DNA of 53,155 nt, taken from assembly GCA_009778355.1 (NCBI GenBank), contig WRJY01000338.1:1-53155 (forward strand), in the 5' to 3' direction. A program made the position numbers and the translations under genes. The DNA is from Desulfovibrionaceae bacterium. Its GTDB lineage: Bacteria; Pseudomonadota; Gammaproteobacteria; Burkholderiales; Burkholderiaceae_C. Below, one piece after another: positions 9,282 through 18,251 of the stretch (within the stretch, counting starts at the first letter, position 1; every line of letters begins with the position of its first letter). Under the pieces are notes generated by a model that ran no database searches, was not told the origin of the DNA, and saw nothing but the letters and a program-made list of their open reading frames with translations.

Positions 9282-9829
9282 GCGAGAGAAAGCTCCTTCA
9301 TCCGCGCTTGCAGCAGGGCCTGCAATTGGGCTGGGGTGCGGGCCACCTGGCAGAAGTCGATGCCGCGCAGCCGCTGCACGTTGTCCAGCTCGATGCGCCG
9401 TGGCCGCAGCGTCACCCACTCGCGCGGCGACCGGGTGACCACCACCGGTTCGGTATCGCACGCCAGCACGATGCCGGCAATGCCGAGCTTGCCGGCCTGC
9501 GCGAACATGTTGGTCGGCAGGGTATCGCTGATGCCCAGGGCGCACTTGGCCACCGTGTTGCTGGTCGCGGGAGCGATGACCACGGTGTGATACATGTCGC
9601 CATACAGCATTCCGACCGGCACGCCGCTGGCGGTCTTGTCGCGGAAGATGCGAAAGCGCGACTTCAGCGCCTTCAGCTCCAGCTTGTAAATGGGCAGCAC
9701 CTCCTCGGCCGCGGCCGACAAAAACAAATCGACCGCGGGCAAGCTGGCTGCCAGCGCAAGCGACTCGTCGAGGAAGTGACCGCACCCGGTAAGGCACCAG
9801 GCCAGCCGCGAACGCTTGGGCTCGTCCAT
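9260..9829 (-). CDS. Dihydromethanopterin reductase-like flavoprotein (DmrB/AfpA family)
   Basis: A 189-residue flavoprotein of the Dfp/UbiX-like fold: CLTGCGHFLDES near the N-terminus, and an FMN-binding stretch APATSNTVAKCALGISDTLP followed by NMFAQAGK. Homologues in methylotrophs reduce dihydromethanopterin to H4MPT, the last step of cofactor synthesis. The ATG at 9829 (MDEPKRSRLAW) is chosen over an upstream frame opening at 9913, because that would overlap the sigma-54 regulator gene and add a non-conserved leader. It opens the four-gene biosynthetic run ending in mfnB. Confidence 0.75.
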   Translation of the reverse strand: MDEPKRSRLAWCLTGCGHFLDESLALAASLPAVDLFLSAAAEEVLPIYKLELKALKSRFRIFRDKTASGVPVGMLYGDMYHTVVIAPATSNTVAKCALGISDTLPTNMFAQAGKLGIAGIVLACDTEPVVVTRSPREWVTLRPRRIELDNVQRLRGIDFCQVARTPAQLQALLQARMKELSLAWNTSSS

Positions 9830-9845
9830 GACGCGGGGCGCGGGC

Positions 9846-11843
9846 TCAGCCGGGCGGGGAGATGTCGATGCGCAGTTTGCGAAGTTTTCGATACAGGGTG
9901 TTGCGGCTGACATCTAGCGCCTTGGCGACGTTGCTCATGTTCCAGTGATGCTGCGCGAGCATTTGCAGCAGCACCTGCCGTTCGTTGGCCTGAAGCGGGG
10001 TGAGTTTGAGCTCCGGCGCCTCATTGCCAGGCGCTGGCGCGCTGGCCTCCCGGGCTTGGGCGCTGCTCGCCTCGGGCGCGAGGGGGCTGGGCGGCGCGGC
10101 GCTCAGCGAAACCAGGTGCGCCGGCGTGACCGCGCCGCCATCGGCCAGCGCGGCGGCGCTGCGCAGCACGTGGCGCAACTGGCGCAGGTTGCCAGGCCAG
10201 GGATGGCTCATCAGCAGCTTTTCGGCCTCCAGACTGAGCTTGCATTGCGGGCCGCCTTCGTCGGCGAGCACGGCATGAATGAGCTCGCGCCTGTCGCTGC
10301 GCTCGCGCAAGGCAGGCAGATTGAACTCGATACCGGCCAAGCGGTAGTACAGGTCCTCGCGGAAACGGCCTTCGCACACCAGACTCGGTAAATGGCGGTG
10401 ACTGGCGCTGACGAGCTGGAAGTCGACCGCATGGGTTTCCTCGGTTCCGAGCGGCGTGACCTGGCGCTCGTCGAGCACGCGCAGCAGCCGCGCTTGCAAA
10501 TCGAGCGGCATGTCGGCGATTTCGTCGAGAAACAAGGTGCCGCCATCGGCCTGCAATATCTTGCCGCGTCGCCCGCTGCGCTGCGCGCCGGTAAAGGCCC
10601 CAGCCTTGTAGCCGAACAGCTCGGACTCGATCAGGCTCTCGGGAAGGCTGGCGCAATTGACGGCGACAAACGCGCCGCCGGCGTGCGGGCTGCCGTCATG
10701 GAGCGCGCGCGCGAAAACCTCCTTGCCGGAGCCGGTTTCGCCGCACAGCAGCACCGGCGTGCGGCGCGCAATGACGCGCCGGGCGGTTTGCAGGTGCGCG
10801 ATCAGCCGCGTATCCTTGAAAACGCCCGCGCTCGCGGCGCCCGGCGGCGATGCGGCGCGAAAAGTCTCCGGCGCCGGCAGCGCCGAGTGTGCGGACAGCG
10901 GCTTGACCGCCTCGGATGCGGGACGCCGCGCCACGGCAAAAAAACGCAGCGATGGATTGACCCGGTAAGCCACCACCGGATGAAAAAACGATGACAAGCT
11001 GCGTTGCAGGATTTCTTCGAGCGAGGTCTGAAACAGCTCATCGAGGCGCCGCGAACGAATCTCGTCCATCGAGCGCAGGCCAAGCTGGAACAAGGCGCTG
11101 CGATTGGCCGCCAGGATGCGCCCGTCCGCGGCCACCGCGAGCTTGCCCTCATGCAGTGTATAGACGAATTCCGGCCGGCTATGGAAATGCAGCGGATGCG
11201 CGTTGGGAAAACGCTTGTCGATGAGCCGGTTTTCGATCATGCGGGCCGTCATCCCCAGCAGCACCAGCACATGCTGTTGCATCAGGCTGGAACGGCTCGT
11301 CACGTCCAGCGCCGCGATGATTTCGCCGGACGGATCGAAGATCGGTACCGCCGAGCAGGTCAGTTGCGTGAGCTGGCTGAAGAAATGCTCATCGCGCCGC
11401 ACCGAGATCGGATGGGCCACCGCCAGACAAGTGCCCATGCCGTTGGTGCCCGCCTGCGCTTCGCCCCACATGCCTCCCGCGCGCAGACCCATCGGCTCGG
11501 CATCGGCGGCGAACTCGGGCGAAGACACCATGTGCACGATCACGCCATCGGTATCGGTCAGCACCACCGCCGACTCCGCGTCGGCAAGCTGCTGATAGAG
11601 CGTGTTCATCTCGTAGCGCGCGCATTCGATGACATCGGCGCACAGCGCGCGCCTGCCGCGCAGATCCTCCGACGCGATGACGGCTGGCTCGCGCAGCCTG
11701 CCAGGGTCGAGCTTGTACTGATCGATACAGCGGCTCCACGAGCGCGCGATGGGGTCATCGCCCTCTTCCCGAAACCCCTTCCCGGCCACCTCAAGCACAC
11801 GATGTGCATGTCGATCAGGATGTCGATGCATCAAGGCCATCAA
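9846..11843 (-). CDS. Sigma-54-dependent activator, AcoR-like (GAF-PAS-AAA+-Fis)
   Basis: A 665-residue activator. It has a GAF-like sensor (about 60-210), a PAS-like segment (about 230-300), and an AAA+ domain with Walker A GETGSGKE at 368-375, the sigma-54-contact loop GAFTGA at 415-420 and Walker B GGTLFLDE at 434-441. A Fis-type helix-turn-helix (NVAKALDVSRNTLYRKLRK, about 638-656) follows. The intact GAFTGA means it should open sigma-54 promoters. No receiver domain is present, so it probably senses a small molecule through GAF, as AcoR does. It diverges from folB, which carries a sigma-54 promoter match, and sits 17 bases before the cofactor genes. A GGAGAC ribosome site precedes the ATG. 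Its target genes are inferred. Confidence 0.88.
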   Translation of the reverse strand: MMALMHRHPDRHAHRVLEVAGKGFREEGDDPIARSWSRCIDQYKLDPGRLREPAVIASEDLRGRRALCADVIECARYEMNTLYQQLADAESAVVLTDTDGVIVHMVSSPEFAADAEPMGLRAGGMWGEAQAGTNGMGTCLAVAHPISVRRDEHFFSQLTQLTCSAVPIFDPSGEIIAALDVTSRSSLMQQHVLVLLGMTARMIENRLIDKRFPNAHPLHFHSRPEFVYTLHEGKLAVAADGRILAANRSALFQLGLRSMDEIRSRRLDELFQTSLEEILQRSLSSFFHPVVAYRVNPSLRFFAVARRPASEAVKPLSAHSALPAPETFRAASPPGAASAGVFKDTRLIAHLQTARRVIARRTPVLLCGETGSGKEVFARALHDGSPHAGGAFVAVNCASLPESLIESELFGYKAGAFTGAQRSGRRGKILQADGGTLFLDEIADMPLDLQARLLRVLDERQVTPLGTEETHAVDFQLVSASHRHLPSLVCEGRFREDLYYRLAGIEFNLPALRERSDRRELIHAVLADEGGPQCKLSLEAEKLLMSHPWPGNLRQLRHVLRSAAALADGGAVTPAHLVSLSAAPPSPLAPEASSAQAREASAPAPGNEAPELKLTPLQANERQVLLQMLAQHHWNMSNVAKALDVSRNTLYRKLRKLRIDISPPG

Positions 11844-11918
11844 GTGTCTCCATTGTCAGTATCTCGCTTTGTACGCCGGCAACCCGCAGCGACGCCATGC
11901 AACCGCCGCTCGATTCAC

Positions 11919-11934
11919 TGGCATGTATATTGCT
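11919..11934 (+). promoter_or_regulatory. Candidate sigma-54 promoter of folB
   Basis: TGGCATG-TATA-TTGCT matches the consensus TGGCACG-N4-TTGCW with one mismatch, and the GG (11920-11921) and GC (11932-11933) have the exact N10 spacing. Transcription would begin near 11945, about 80 bases before folB. It faces away from the sigma-54 activator gene. A short palindrome, GCACA-CGA-TGTGC at 11795-11807, lies about 110 bases upstream, a usual distance for an activator site. Confidence 0.65.
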
Positions 11935-12023
11935 TTAGTGTACCCGTGCAGCGCGGCGTTTGCAGCAAGAAGATCGCAAGGCCGGTGACGCCGCCGCCCC
12001 TCGCTGAAAAACCGGAGACCATC

Positions 12024-12527
12024 TTGAACACGACCCCACGGCTTGACACCGGTTTCGACACCAGCGCGCCCGCAGGCAAGGCGGCCCTGCCCACTTCGAT
12101 GGACGTGATCTTCATCGAGGGTTTCCGGGGCCAAACCGTGATTGGCATCGATGACGCCGAACTGCACGATCCACAGCCGATCGAAATCGATCTGGCCGCG
12201 GGGCTGCCGCGCTTGCGCGCCTGTGGAACCGACCGCATTGGCGACACGATCGACTACGCCCTGGTGCATGAACGCCTCGAACGCCTGCTGGCCGGGCACC
12301 CATTGCAATTGCTGGAGGCTTTGGCGGAGACGATCGCCGGTTTTCTCATCGACGAATTCGGCGCCGCCTGGGTTCGCGTCAAGGTGCGCAAGCCGCGCAA
12401 GTTCGAGAATGTACAGGCGGTCGGCGTGCAGATCGAACGCCACGCCTGCCCGCCCTCCGGCCCAAGTCACGGCGGCGCGACCGTGCTGAAGTTCCTGGCC
12501 AGCGGCATGGTGCCGGGCAAACGCTGA
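12024..12527 (+). CDS. FolB-like dihydroneopterin aldolase family protein
   Basis: A protein of the FolB/FolX tunnelling fold: MDVIFIEGFRGQTVIGI, then ALAETIAGFLIDEF and VKVRKPRKFENVQAVGVQIER, typical of dihydroneopterin aldolase or epimerase. In H4MPT bacteria such a protein cleaves dihydroneopterin on the route to the pterin. I chose TTG at 12024, which has GGAG eight bases upstream and gives 167 residues. The alternative ATG at 12099 begins exactly at the conserved domain (142 residues) but lacks a visible ribosome site. It stands alone on the plus strand, divergent from the activator. It could instead serve folate synthesis. Confidence 0.78.
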   Translation: MNTTPRLDTGFDTSAPAGKAALPTSMDVIFIEGFRGQTVIGIDDAELHDPQPIEIDLAAGLPRLRACGTDRIGDTIDYALVHERLERLLAGHPLQLLEALAETIAGFLIDEFGAAWVRVKVRKPRKFENVQAVGVQIERHACPPSGPSHGGATVLKFLASGMVPGKR

Positions 12528-12538
12528 CCGCATCCTGG

Positions 12539-13465
12539 TCACCGAACGGCATGGCGGCGCAACGGCCAGCCGGTATCCGGCGCGAACCGCCAGGCCAGCA
12601 GCAGCAAGGCCAGTGCAGCGGGAATCCAGCGCAGATCGACATCCGCCGGCTGACTGTGCGCAAAGCGGCGCTCCAGCATGGCCTTGACCAGTGTGTCCGG
12701 CGCGTTCAGGCGCGCGTAGTCCACGCCGACCAGACCAGCCAATGATCGCAAGTAATCCTGCCGCAGTTCGGACAGGTGTTCGCGGGTACCGCTCTGCCCG
12801 ATGGCACTGCCCTGCACCACGTCTTGCGCTTTCCAGTAGCCGGTGACCTGGCCGTTGCCATCGACCCGGGGAATCGGCGCTGGCACGTCGCCGCCGACGC
12901 CGATCACCCAGCCCTTGACTTCGCCGGGCGTGATGTCGCCCATCGGCGGCGTTTCGTTGCCGCGCAACGGCGGCGCCTCCTGGCCATCGGTGATGAAAAC
13001 GAAGGCCGTATCCGCACCGATGGCCTTGGCGCCGCGTACCGCCCAGGTCACGCCCTTGCCGATGTTGCTGGCGTTGATCCAGCGCATACGGTCGCCAATG
13101 CGATCGAGCCCGTCCAGCAGTTCCTCGTAATGGCTGCAAACCTCCAGCGGCGTGAGGAGCACCAGCGAGCGGTAGCCCGCAAAGGCGCTCCAGCCTACCC
13201 TGGAGCCGCAAGGCAGCGCCTCCAGAACGTCTCGCATGGCCGCGCGCGCCAGCGCCAGGCGGCTGACGGCCTGCTGGCCAAGCTGGACGTCCTCGACATT
13301 CATGCTTTGCGTGATGTCGAAGCTGACCTGCCAGTTGAATACCGGCTGTTGCAGTTGCGCGCGCGGGGGCCAGACCGCCAGCGCCAGCAGCAGCAAGGCC
13401 AGCGTCAGCGGCGCGGCGCCGTTGCGCCGCCAGACCAGGCGGGACCACCGCGGCGCCGCCGTCAC
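12539..13465 (-). CDS. mxaL: MxaL-like von Willebrand A protein
   Basis: A 308-residue protein with hydrophobic segments at about 18-33 and 282-297 and a VWA domain between them. The metal-site motif is DITQS (Asp50 to Ser54), slightly diverged from DxSxS. It also carries VFITDGQEAPP. MxaL works with MxaA, C, K, R and S in assembly or metal loading of methanol dehydrogenase at the periplasmic membrane. It overlaps the end of mxaK by four bases (ATGA) and is the last gene of the minus-strand xox/mxa run. The function is known only for the MxaFI system; here the partner is presumably XoxF. Confidence 0.85.
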   Translation of the reverse strand: MTAAPRWSRLVWRRNGAAPLTLALLLLALAVWPPRAQLQQPVFNWQVSFDITQSMNVEDVQLGQQAVSRLALARAAMRDVLEALPCGSRVGWSAFAGYRSLVLLTPLEVCSHYEELLDGLDRIGDRMRWINASNIGKGVTWAVRGAKAIGADTAFVFITDGQEAPPLRGNETPPMGDITPGEVKGWVIGVGGDVPAPIPRVDGNGQVTGYWKAQDVVQGSAIGQSGTREHLSELRQDYLRSLAGLVGVDYARLNAPDTLVKAMLERRFAHSQPADVDLRWIPAALALLLLAWRFAPDTGWPLRRHAVR

Positions 13466-14013
13466 GGCAAGTCTCCGGCAACGAAACCCGGCACCCGGAC
13501 ATTGCGTTTTTCTACCGATTGCTGCTGCTCGGCGGAGAAAACCTCCTGCGTTTCAGGGGCCAGCCGCAGGGCGCGTTCGAGGTTGTAGCGCGCGTCCCAG
13601 TCCTGCGGCGCGACGCGCAGCAGATCGCGCAGACGCTGCTTGCCCAATTCAAACAGCGGCAGAGCCTCGGCGCCCTGGGCCATGCCTTGCCGAAGGTACA
13701 TGTTGCCGAGATTGAACAACGCCTGCTGCGCCAACAGATCGCGCTCACCGGAACGGATCAGGCCGGCATAGCCCTTCAAGGCGGCATCGTAAAAGCCGCC
13801 CCGCGACAGGGACAACGCCCGCGCCAACTGCACTTCCCGCGCCGCCGAGACCGGCGCGGGCTCCGTGTCCTTGTCCACGGCGGTGGCGGCCATGCGGGCG
13901 ATTTCGGCATTCAGCTTCAGCGTCTGGCGCAGCCGCCCCCCGCGCTCCAGCGCCACGCCAGCCAGGCACAGACAGAGCGCGCCAAAGAACAGGTGAACAG
14001 TGCGCCGTTTCAT
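13462..14013 (-). CDS. mxaK: MxaK-like membrane-anchored TPR-type protein
   Basis: A 183-residue protein starting MKRRTVHLFFGALCLCLAG, an N-terminal membrane anchor, followed by helical repeat-like sequence (FYDAALKGYAGLI, QALFNLGNMYLRQG, WDARYNLERALRL) that fits tetratricopeptide-style pairs. Such proteins occur between mxaC and mxaL in methanol dehydrogenase clusters. The ATG at 14013 overlaps the mxaC stop; the longer frame from 14064 is rejected because it runs into mxaC. It is cotranslated with both neighbours. Confidence 0.8.
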   Translation of the reverse strand: MKRRTVHLFFGALCLCLAGVALERGGRLRQTLKLNAEIARMAATAVDKDTEPAPVSAAREVQLARALSLSRGGFYDAALKGYAGLIRSGERDLLAQQALFNLGNMYLRQGMAQGAEALPLFELGKQRLRDLLRVAPQDWDARYNLERALRLAPETQEVFSAEQQQSVEKRNVRVPGFVAGDLP

Positions 14014-15002
14014 TTCCAGCTTCGCATTTGCACGGCATGAACAGCGAGCAGGCCGGCGCAGCACAACAAGGCCGCCAGGTAGAACAGGCCGCTGTGGTCG
14101 CGCCGCGGCACCCGCTCATGGATCGTCAAAGGGAAATTCTGCTGCCGGTCGATTTCCGCCATCGCCGCGGCCAGGGCGTCGGAGTCGTCCACCTGGTACA
14201 GCCGGTAGGGCGTGTCCAGGGTCTTGAAAAATTGGTGCAGCGCCAACTCTTCCCCAAGTCCGTAGCCGGACGTGGTTTCCGTACCGAGATTGGGCGAGTT
14301 CGGGCCGCTGCGGATGTAGATCCAGTAGAGGCCGATCTTCTCGCGCGCCAGGCCGGCCCGGATGCGCTCGCGCGTGGCCTCGTCGAGCTGGGCGCCGCCA
14401 TCGGAGACCATCAGGATGACGCGGCTGCCCGAGTAGCCGCGGTTCTCGAACTCTTGAATGGCGGCCAGCAGCGCCAGATCCATGCGGGTGGCCGGGATGC
14501 CGCGCCCAATGGCCGTGGCGGCCAGCGCGGCCTGTACCGTATCGGTCTTCTGCGTGAAAGGCGCGGCCATGATCGGCACAGTGCTGAAGCTCATGAACGC
14601 CAAACGGTCATCGGTCCGCCTGGCAATGAATTGACTCAGCAGGTCGCGCACCACCTTGGCCTTGGGCTCTTGTGACATCCGGCCCGCCATTCGCAGGCCG
14701 TTGGTGTGCACGGTGGCATCCATGCTGCTGCTGCGGTCCAGCAAAATCATGACCTCGGCGCCGCGCCCGGTGCGCTCCACCTGTGCCTGCATCTGCCCCG
14801 GCCCGGCAAGCCCGAGCACGGTGCAAGCCATGACCGCCACGGCCAGGGCGCGCCAAAGAAAACCGACGCTGCCGCCCACGGGATCGACGGGCAGCCAACC
14901 GATGAACGAAAAGCTCAGCGTGTCGCCGCGCTTGCGCCACAGCGGCAGCAACGCGAGCGGCAGCCAAACGAGCATCCAGGGCTGAACGAAATCGAAGCGC
15001 AT
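14010..15002 (-). CDS. mxaC: MxaC-like von Willebrand A membrane protein
   Basis: A 330-residue protein with BatA-like architecture: a membrane segment near residues 9-22 and another near 50-66, then a VWA domain with an intact metal site (LLDRSSSMD, Asp89 to Ser93) and VSDGGAQLDE, and a C-terminal membrane helix (GLFYLAALLCCAGLLAVHAV). It is expected to face the periplasm and act with the MoxR-type ATPase MxaR in activating methanol dehydrogenase. The start MRFDFVQPWM at 15002 is chosen over 15050, which would overlap mxaA. Confidence 0.87.
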   Translation of the reverse strand: MRFDFVQPWMLVWLPLALLPLWRKRGDTLSFSFIGWLPVDPVGGSVGFLWRALAVAVMACTVLGLAGPGQMQAQVERTGRGAEVMILLDRSSSMDATVHTNGLRMAGRMSQEPKAKVVRDLLSQFIARRTDDRLAFMSFSTVPIMAAPFTQKTDTVQAALAATAIGRGIPATRMDLALLAAIQEFENRGYSGSRVILMVSDGGAQLDEATRERIRAGLAREKIGLYWIYIRSGPNSPNLGTETTSGYGLGEELALHQFFKTLDTPYRLYQVDDSDALAAAMAEIDRQQNFPLTIHERVPRRDHSGLFYLAALLCCAGLLAVHAVQMRSWK

Positions 15003-15013
15003 GTCCCCTCGCC

Positions 15014-15907
15014 TCAGGTTCGCCGTTCGGCGTCGCGCAAGGCACGGCACAGGGATCGAAGCGGGTAGCCGGCCGCGGGAGCCGCTGCCGCGGCATCGAC
15101 GGCAAAGAAGCGCTGGGTGGACTCGCGATAAAAATCATCGAGCCGGACCTGCAACGGGCGCAGGTAAGGCGCCTGGGCCAGAAGCCGGGGCAGGTTCCCG
15201 GCATGTACCGCGCAGCCGGCGCTGGCATTCAGACCCCGGTGAATGACACGCCAGGCATCCAGGCTGGCGAGATCGTCGATCCGCCGCAACTCACGCCAGG
15301 CGCGCGCGAAAGGACGATTGCGCGCATCGCGCGCATTGCGCCACAGCCACCAGACCAGCCACGCCCCGGCCACGCCCAGCAAGGCGGCCACCGAGAGTTG
15401 CAACTGCCGTTCGATGGCGTGCGTTTCGCGCGCCTCGACGGGGCGGTCGGGTTGCAGCGGCGGCAAATCACCCTGACCAGGCGGCGTCAACGGCCCGATG
15501 CCGATCGGCCATGCAGGCAATGCCAGCCTGGGGCCAGAGGCCGTTGCGAGTTCCAACGGCGCAACGGTGATGACGGTCGGCGCCAGCGGGGCATTGACGA
15601 GTTGGTAGTCGATCGCCAGCCAGCGCCGGCCTCGCGCATCGGTTTCGATGCGGGCTGGCCGCCGCTCCAGCCAGCGGTCGATCCGGCCTGCCGCGGGCGC
15701 AGGGCCGGGTTCGAGCGAGCGCCCCTCCTGTTGCAGCAGCATGCGCTGCGTGAAAACGTCACCCAGAACGTAGCCGAAGGCGCGCGGCTGCTCGACCACG
15801 GCCTGGACGGCAATGGGCGCGGCGGCAGGCTCGGCGCCGGCGAGGCCCGCCAACGCCAGCGCGGCGGCCAACGCAACCGCAGGCGCTGCAAACCGGCGCC
15901 TGCTCAT
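15014..15907 (-). CDS. mxaA: MxaA-like methanol dehydrogenase accessory protein
   Basis: A 297-residue protein with a signal peptide (MSRRRFAAPAVALAAALALAG), a periplasmic domain with DVFTQRMLLQ, and one transmembrane helix near residues 170-187 (VAALLGVAGAWLVWWLW). A cytoplasmic tail with the pattern FYRESTQRFF near the C-terminus follows. MxaA is needed for metal insertion in classical methanol dehydrogenase. The start at 15907 overlaps the mxaS stop by four bases; upstream in-frame sequence to 16216 is a shadow of mxaS. Confidence 0.82.
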   Translation of the reverse strand: MSRRRFAAPAVALAAALALAGLAGAEPAAAPIAVQAVVEQPRAFGYVLGDVFTQRMLLQQEGRSLEPGPAPAAGRIDRWLERRPARIETDARGRRWLAIDYQLVNAPLAPTVITVAPLELATASGPRLALPAWPIGIGPLTPPGQGDLPPLQPDRPVEARETHAIERQLQLSVAALLGVAGAWLVWWLWRNARDARNRPFARAWRELRRIDDLASLDAWRVIHRGLNASAGCAVHAGNLPRLLAQAPYLRPLQVRLDDFYRESTQRFFAVDAAAAAPAAGYPLRSLCRALRDAERRT

Positions 15908-16770
15908 GCCATCTCCAGAAAATAGCGCGTGAGCGCCTCGGCGTCGAAGCGGCCTTGCAGATAAAAGGGCTGCATGTCGTGCGATGCGAAAACCGCTGCC
16001 AATTCGACGCGCCGGTCGGCGACGGTTTCGCGCCATCGCGCCCGCAACGATTCGCGCATCCACAGGCTGCGCCGCGCGCCGGTTTCCGCGTCGCTGAGCG
16101 AAGCCCATCCGCGCGCGCGCGGCGGTTGCACCTCGGCCGGGTCCCACACGACGACCGGGACGACACAGGCCGGCGCGAGCCGGTCGAGCAAGCCGCCGAG
16201 CGCGGCAAGCGGCCAATGGAAATCGGAGACGAGAAACACCAGCCCGTCACGGCCAGCCAGGCGCTCGGTCACGCTGCGCAGGCCGGACACGGCATCGCCG
16301 CCGCCCTTGGCCGTATCGGCGCGGCAGTCACGCAGCATCCGCGCCATCAGGTTGCCGATGCCGCGCGCGTGGCGCGCCGGCATGAACAGGTCCTCGCGCT
16401 CGCGCCGGTCGAACGCCAGCAAACCCACCGCGTCGCCGGCCCGAAACGCGCTATGGCCCAGCGATTGCACCAGATCGGCCACCACGTCCAGCTTGCGGCG
16501 TCTGGCGCCGAAGTGCATCGAGGCCGAGACATCGGCCACCACCTGCACACGGATGGCGACCCGCAGCCGGTGGACGCGTACCAGCCAGTCGCCGCCCGCA
16601 TCGCGCACGCTGGCGCGCAGGTCGAGACGGCGCGGGTCGGGGTAGTCGAACAGCCTGCGGTGGGCGGCAAACGCCTGCCCGCTGCCCTGGCTCAGCCCGT
16701 GGTGCGCGCCCGGACGCCAGCCGCCGAAACGCCGGGGCAGACGGTAATGGAATTCGTCAACGCTGCTCAT
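15904..16770 (-). CDS. mxaS: MxaS-like DUF58 protein
   Basis: A 288-residue DUF58/VWA-like cytoplasmic protein. DVSASMHFG (Asp80, Ser82, Ser84) is the metal-site motif, and LVFLVSDFHWP marks a later strand. It normally pairs with a MoxR ATPase, and here it follows mxaR by 13 bases. The order R, S, A, C, K, L is that of the classical mxa cluster, which supports the assignment. No membrane helix is evident. Confidence 0.87.
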   Translation of the reverse strand: MSSVDEFHYRLPRRFGGWRPGAHHGLSQGSGQAFAAHRRLFDYPDPRRLDLRASVRDAGGDWLVRVHRLRVAIRVQVVADVSASMHFGARRRKLDVVADLVQSLGHSAFRAGDAVGLLAFDRREREDLFMPARHARGIGNLMARMLRDCRADTAKGGGDAVSGLRSVTERLAGRDGLVFLVSDFHWPLAALGGLLDRLAPACVVPVVVWDPAEVQPPRARGWASLSDAETGARRSLWMRESLRARWRETVADRRVELAAVFASHDMQPFYLQGRFDAEALTRYFLEMA

Positions 16771-16783
16771 CGCACTGAAACAG

Positions 16784-17803
16784 TCAGGGCGCGGCGATTT
16801 GATCCATGATCCGGGCGATCAGCGCCGGCGCCAATTCGGCGCGCCGCAGCTCATAAACCGGCGTGAAAAAAATCCGGTGCGCCAGTACCGAGGGCAGCAC
16901 CGTCATCAGGTCGGCAGGCTCCAGATGCTGGCGCTCTTGCAGCCATGCCAGCGTGCGCGCCGCGCGCAGCAGCGCGCTCATGCCGCGCGGACTGGCGCCA
17001 GCGAGCACTAGGCGCTCCATGTCCACATCGTCCAGGCGGATGCCGAACTTGCGCGGCGTTTCGCTGGCCTCCCACAGATCGAGCACGTAACGCGCGATGG
17101 CATCGCTGACGCGCACGCTGCGCTGTATCTGCGCGCTGGCGGCGTTGAGCCGCTCCCAGGGCAGGATGGCCGGCGCCACCGCTTGGATCAGGCGCTCCGG
17201 GTCATGGAAAGCGGTGTCGAACACCAGGGCGCTGCGCACCTCGCGGCTGCTGGGCTTGGGCATGCCCAGCTCGAACATGAAACGGTCGCGCGCCGCCGAG
17301 GCCAACTCGAAGGTCTCCTCGCGCTCGACCCTGTTGCGGTCGGCAAACACCGTCATGTGTGGAAAGCTGTATTGGCGGTCGAAGGCCGCCACCGTGCGCT
17401 CGGCCATGGCGCGCAGCAGCAGCGACTGCACTTGCGGCCGCGCGCGGTTGATCTCGTTGAAGAAAAAAGTCACCAGGCGCTCGCCGTGGCGCAGCAACGG
17501 GCCGGGGTCGATGCGCGGATGCCCCTGTGCATCGACGTAGGTGTGATAGATCAAATCGCCCGGCATCAGATCGACCGTGCCTTCGACGCGCTCGAAATCG
17601 CCGCCGATGGCGCGCGAGAAGGCGCGCAGCACCGTGGTTTTGCCCACCCCCACATCGCCTTCCAGCAGCACATGGCCGCGCGCGAACAGCGCAACGTTGA
17701 TCATGCGGATCGTCTGCGGCTGCCCGATCACCGCCTTGGCGACTTCGCTTTCGAGCCGCAAGGCGAGATGACGCCAGTCCTGGAGTTGCTCTTCGGAGTC
17801 CAT
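16784..17803 (-). CDS. mxaR: MxaR, MoxR-family AAA+ ATPase
   Basis: A 339-residue MoxR ATPase with Walker A GDVGVGKTT (49-57), a Walker B-like FFFNEINRARPQ near 113-124 and the C-terminal lid. MoxR proteins act as chaperones for metalloenzymes; MxaR is required for active methanol dehydrogenase. It heads the mxaRSACKL part of the operon, downstream of two unrecognised exported proteins. Its ATG is unambiguous and close to family length. Confidence 0.9.
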   Translation of the reverse strand: MDSEEQLQDWRHLALRLESEVAKAVIGQPQTIRMINVALFARGHVLLEGDVGVGKTTVLRAFSRAIGGDFERVEGTVDLMPGDLIYHTYVDAQGHPRIDPGPLLRHGERLVTFFFNEINRARPQVQSLLLRAMAERTVAAFDRQYSFPHMTVFADRNRVEREETFELASAARDRFMFELGMPKPSSREVRSALVFDTAFHDPERLIQAVAPAILPWERLNAASAQIQRSVRVSDAIARYVLDLWEASETPRKFGIRLDDVDMERLVLAGASPRGMSALLRAARTLAWLQERQHLEPADLMTVLPSVLAHRIFFTPVYELRRAELAPALIARIMDQIAAP

Positions 17804-17879
17804 GGTGTGCTTGCCGGGTCAGGTGAAACTCGAAGGTCAATCGGACAAGGGAGAGAACGCCGCTTGCGCCTGCGGCCGG

Positions 17880-18251
17880 TCAGCGCGCGGCGGCGGGTCC
17901 GATAAAGCAGCCTTGTTCGGCGCTGGCCTGAAGCGCGCGGTAGCGTTTAATGGCGGCCTGCATTTTTTCCGAGTCGCGGATCTCGCCGCCCCGTTCTCCG
18001 GCGATCGTGGTGGCCTTGGCCGCCGTGCTCATTTCCGCGTAGTCGTCGTAGCCGATCTGCCTGGCCAGCGCGTCGAGCGCGCAAGAGCACTTGCTGGTCA
18101 TCTCGAATGAAGTGCCGCCGCCCGGGTGCGCGGCCATGCATTCCTGCACGTACAGGACGCGCTCCACGGTCGGAAAGTCGTTGGCGAGCGCGATGCCATG
18201 CCCGGCCAGGGACGCGGCGCAGGCGCAAAGAAGATGAAACAGGGGTTTCAT
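17880..18251 (-). CDS. Small exported Cys-containing protein, unrecognised
   Basis: I do not recognise this 123-residue protein. It has a signal peptide (MKPLFHLLCACAASLAGHG, cleavage near ALAN). The mature part has cysteines in YVQECMAAHPGG, SKCSCALDALA and a near-terminal GCFIGP, which could form two disulfides. It overlaps the upstream gene by four bases and lies between xoxJ and mxaR, so it probably serves XoxF in the periplasm. It is not MxaI: length and sequence do not fit the small lysine-rich beta subunit. Confidence 0.75.
   Translation of the reverse strand: MKPLFHLLCACAASLAGHGIALANDFPTVERVLYVQECMAAHPGGGTSFEMTSKCSCALDALARQIGYDDYAEMSTAAKATTIAGERGGEIRDSEKMQAAIKRYRALQASAEQGCFIGPAAAR

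Noticed and set aside
17880..18251. mxaI (methanol dehydrogenase small subunit)
   Set aside because: The protein is longer and lacks the lysine-rich MxaI pattern; XoxF enzymes do not need MxaI.
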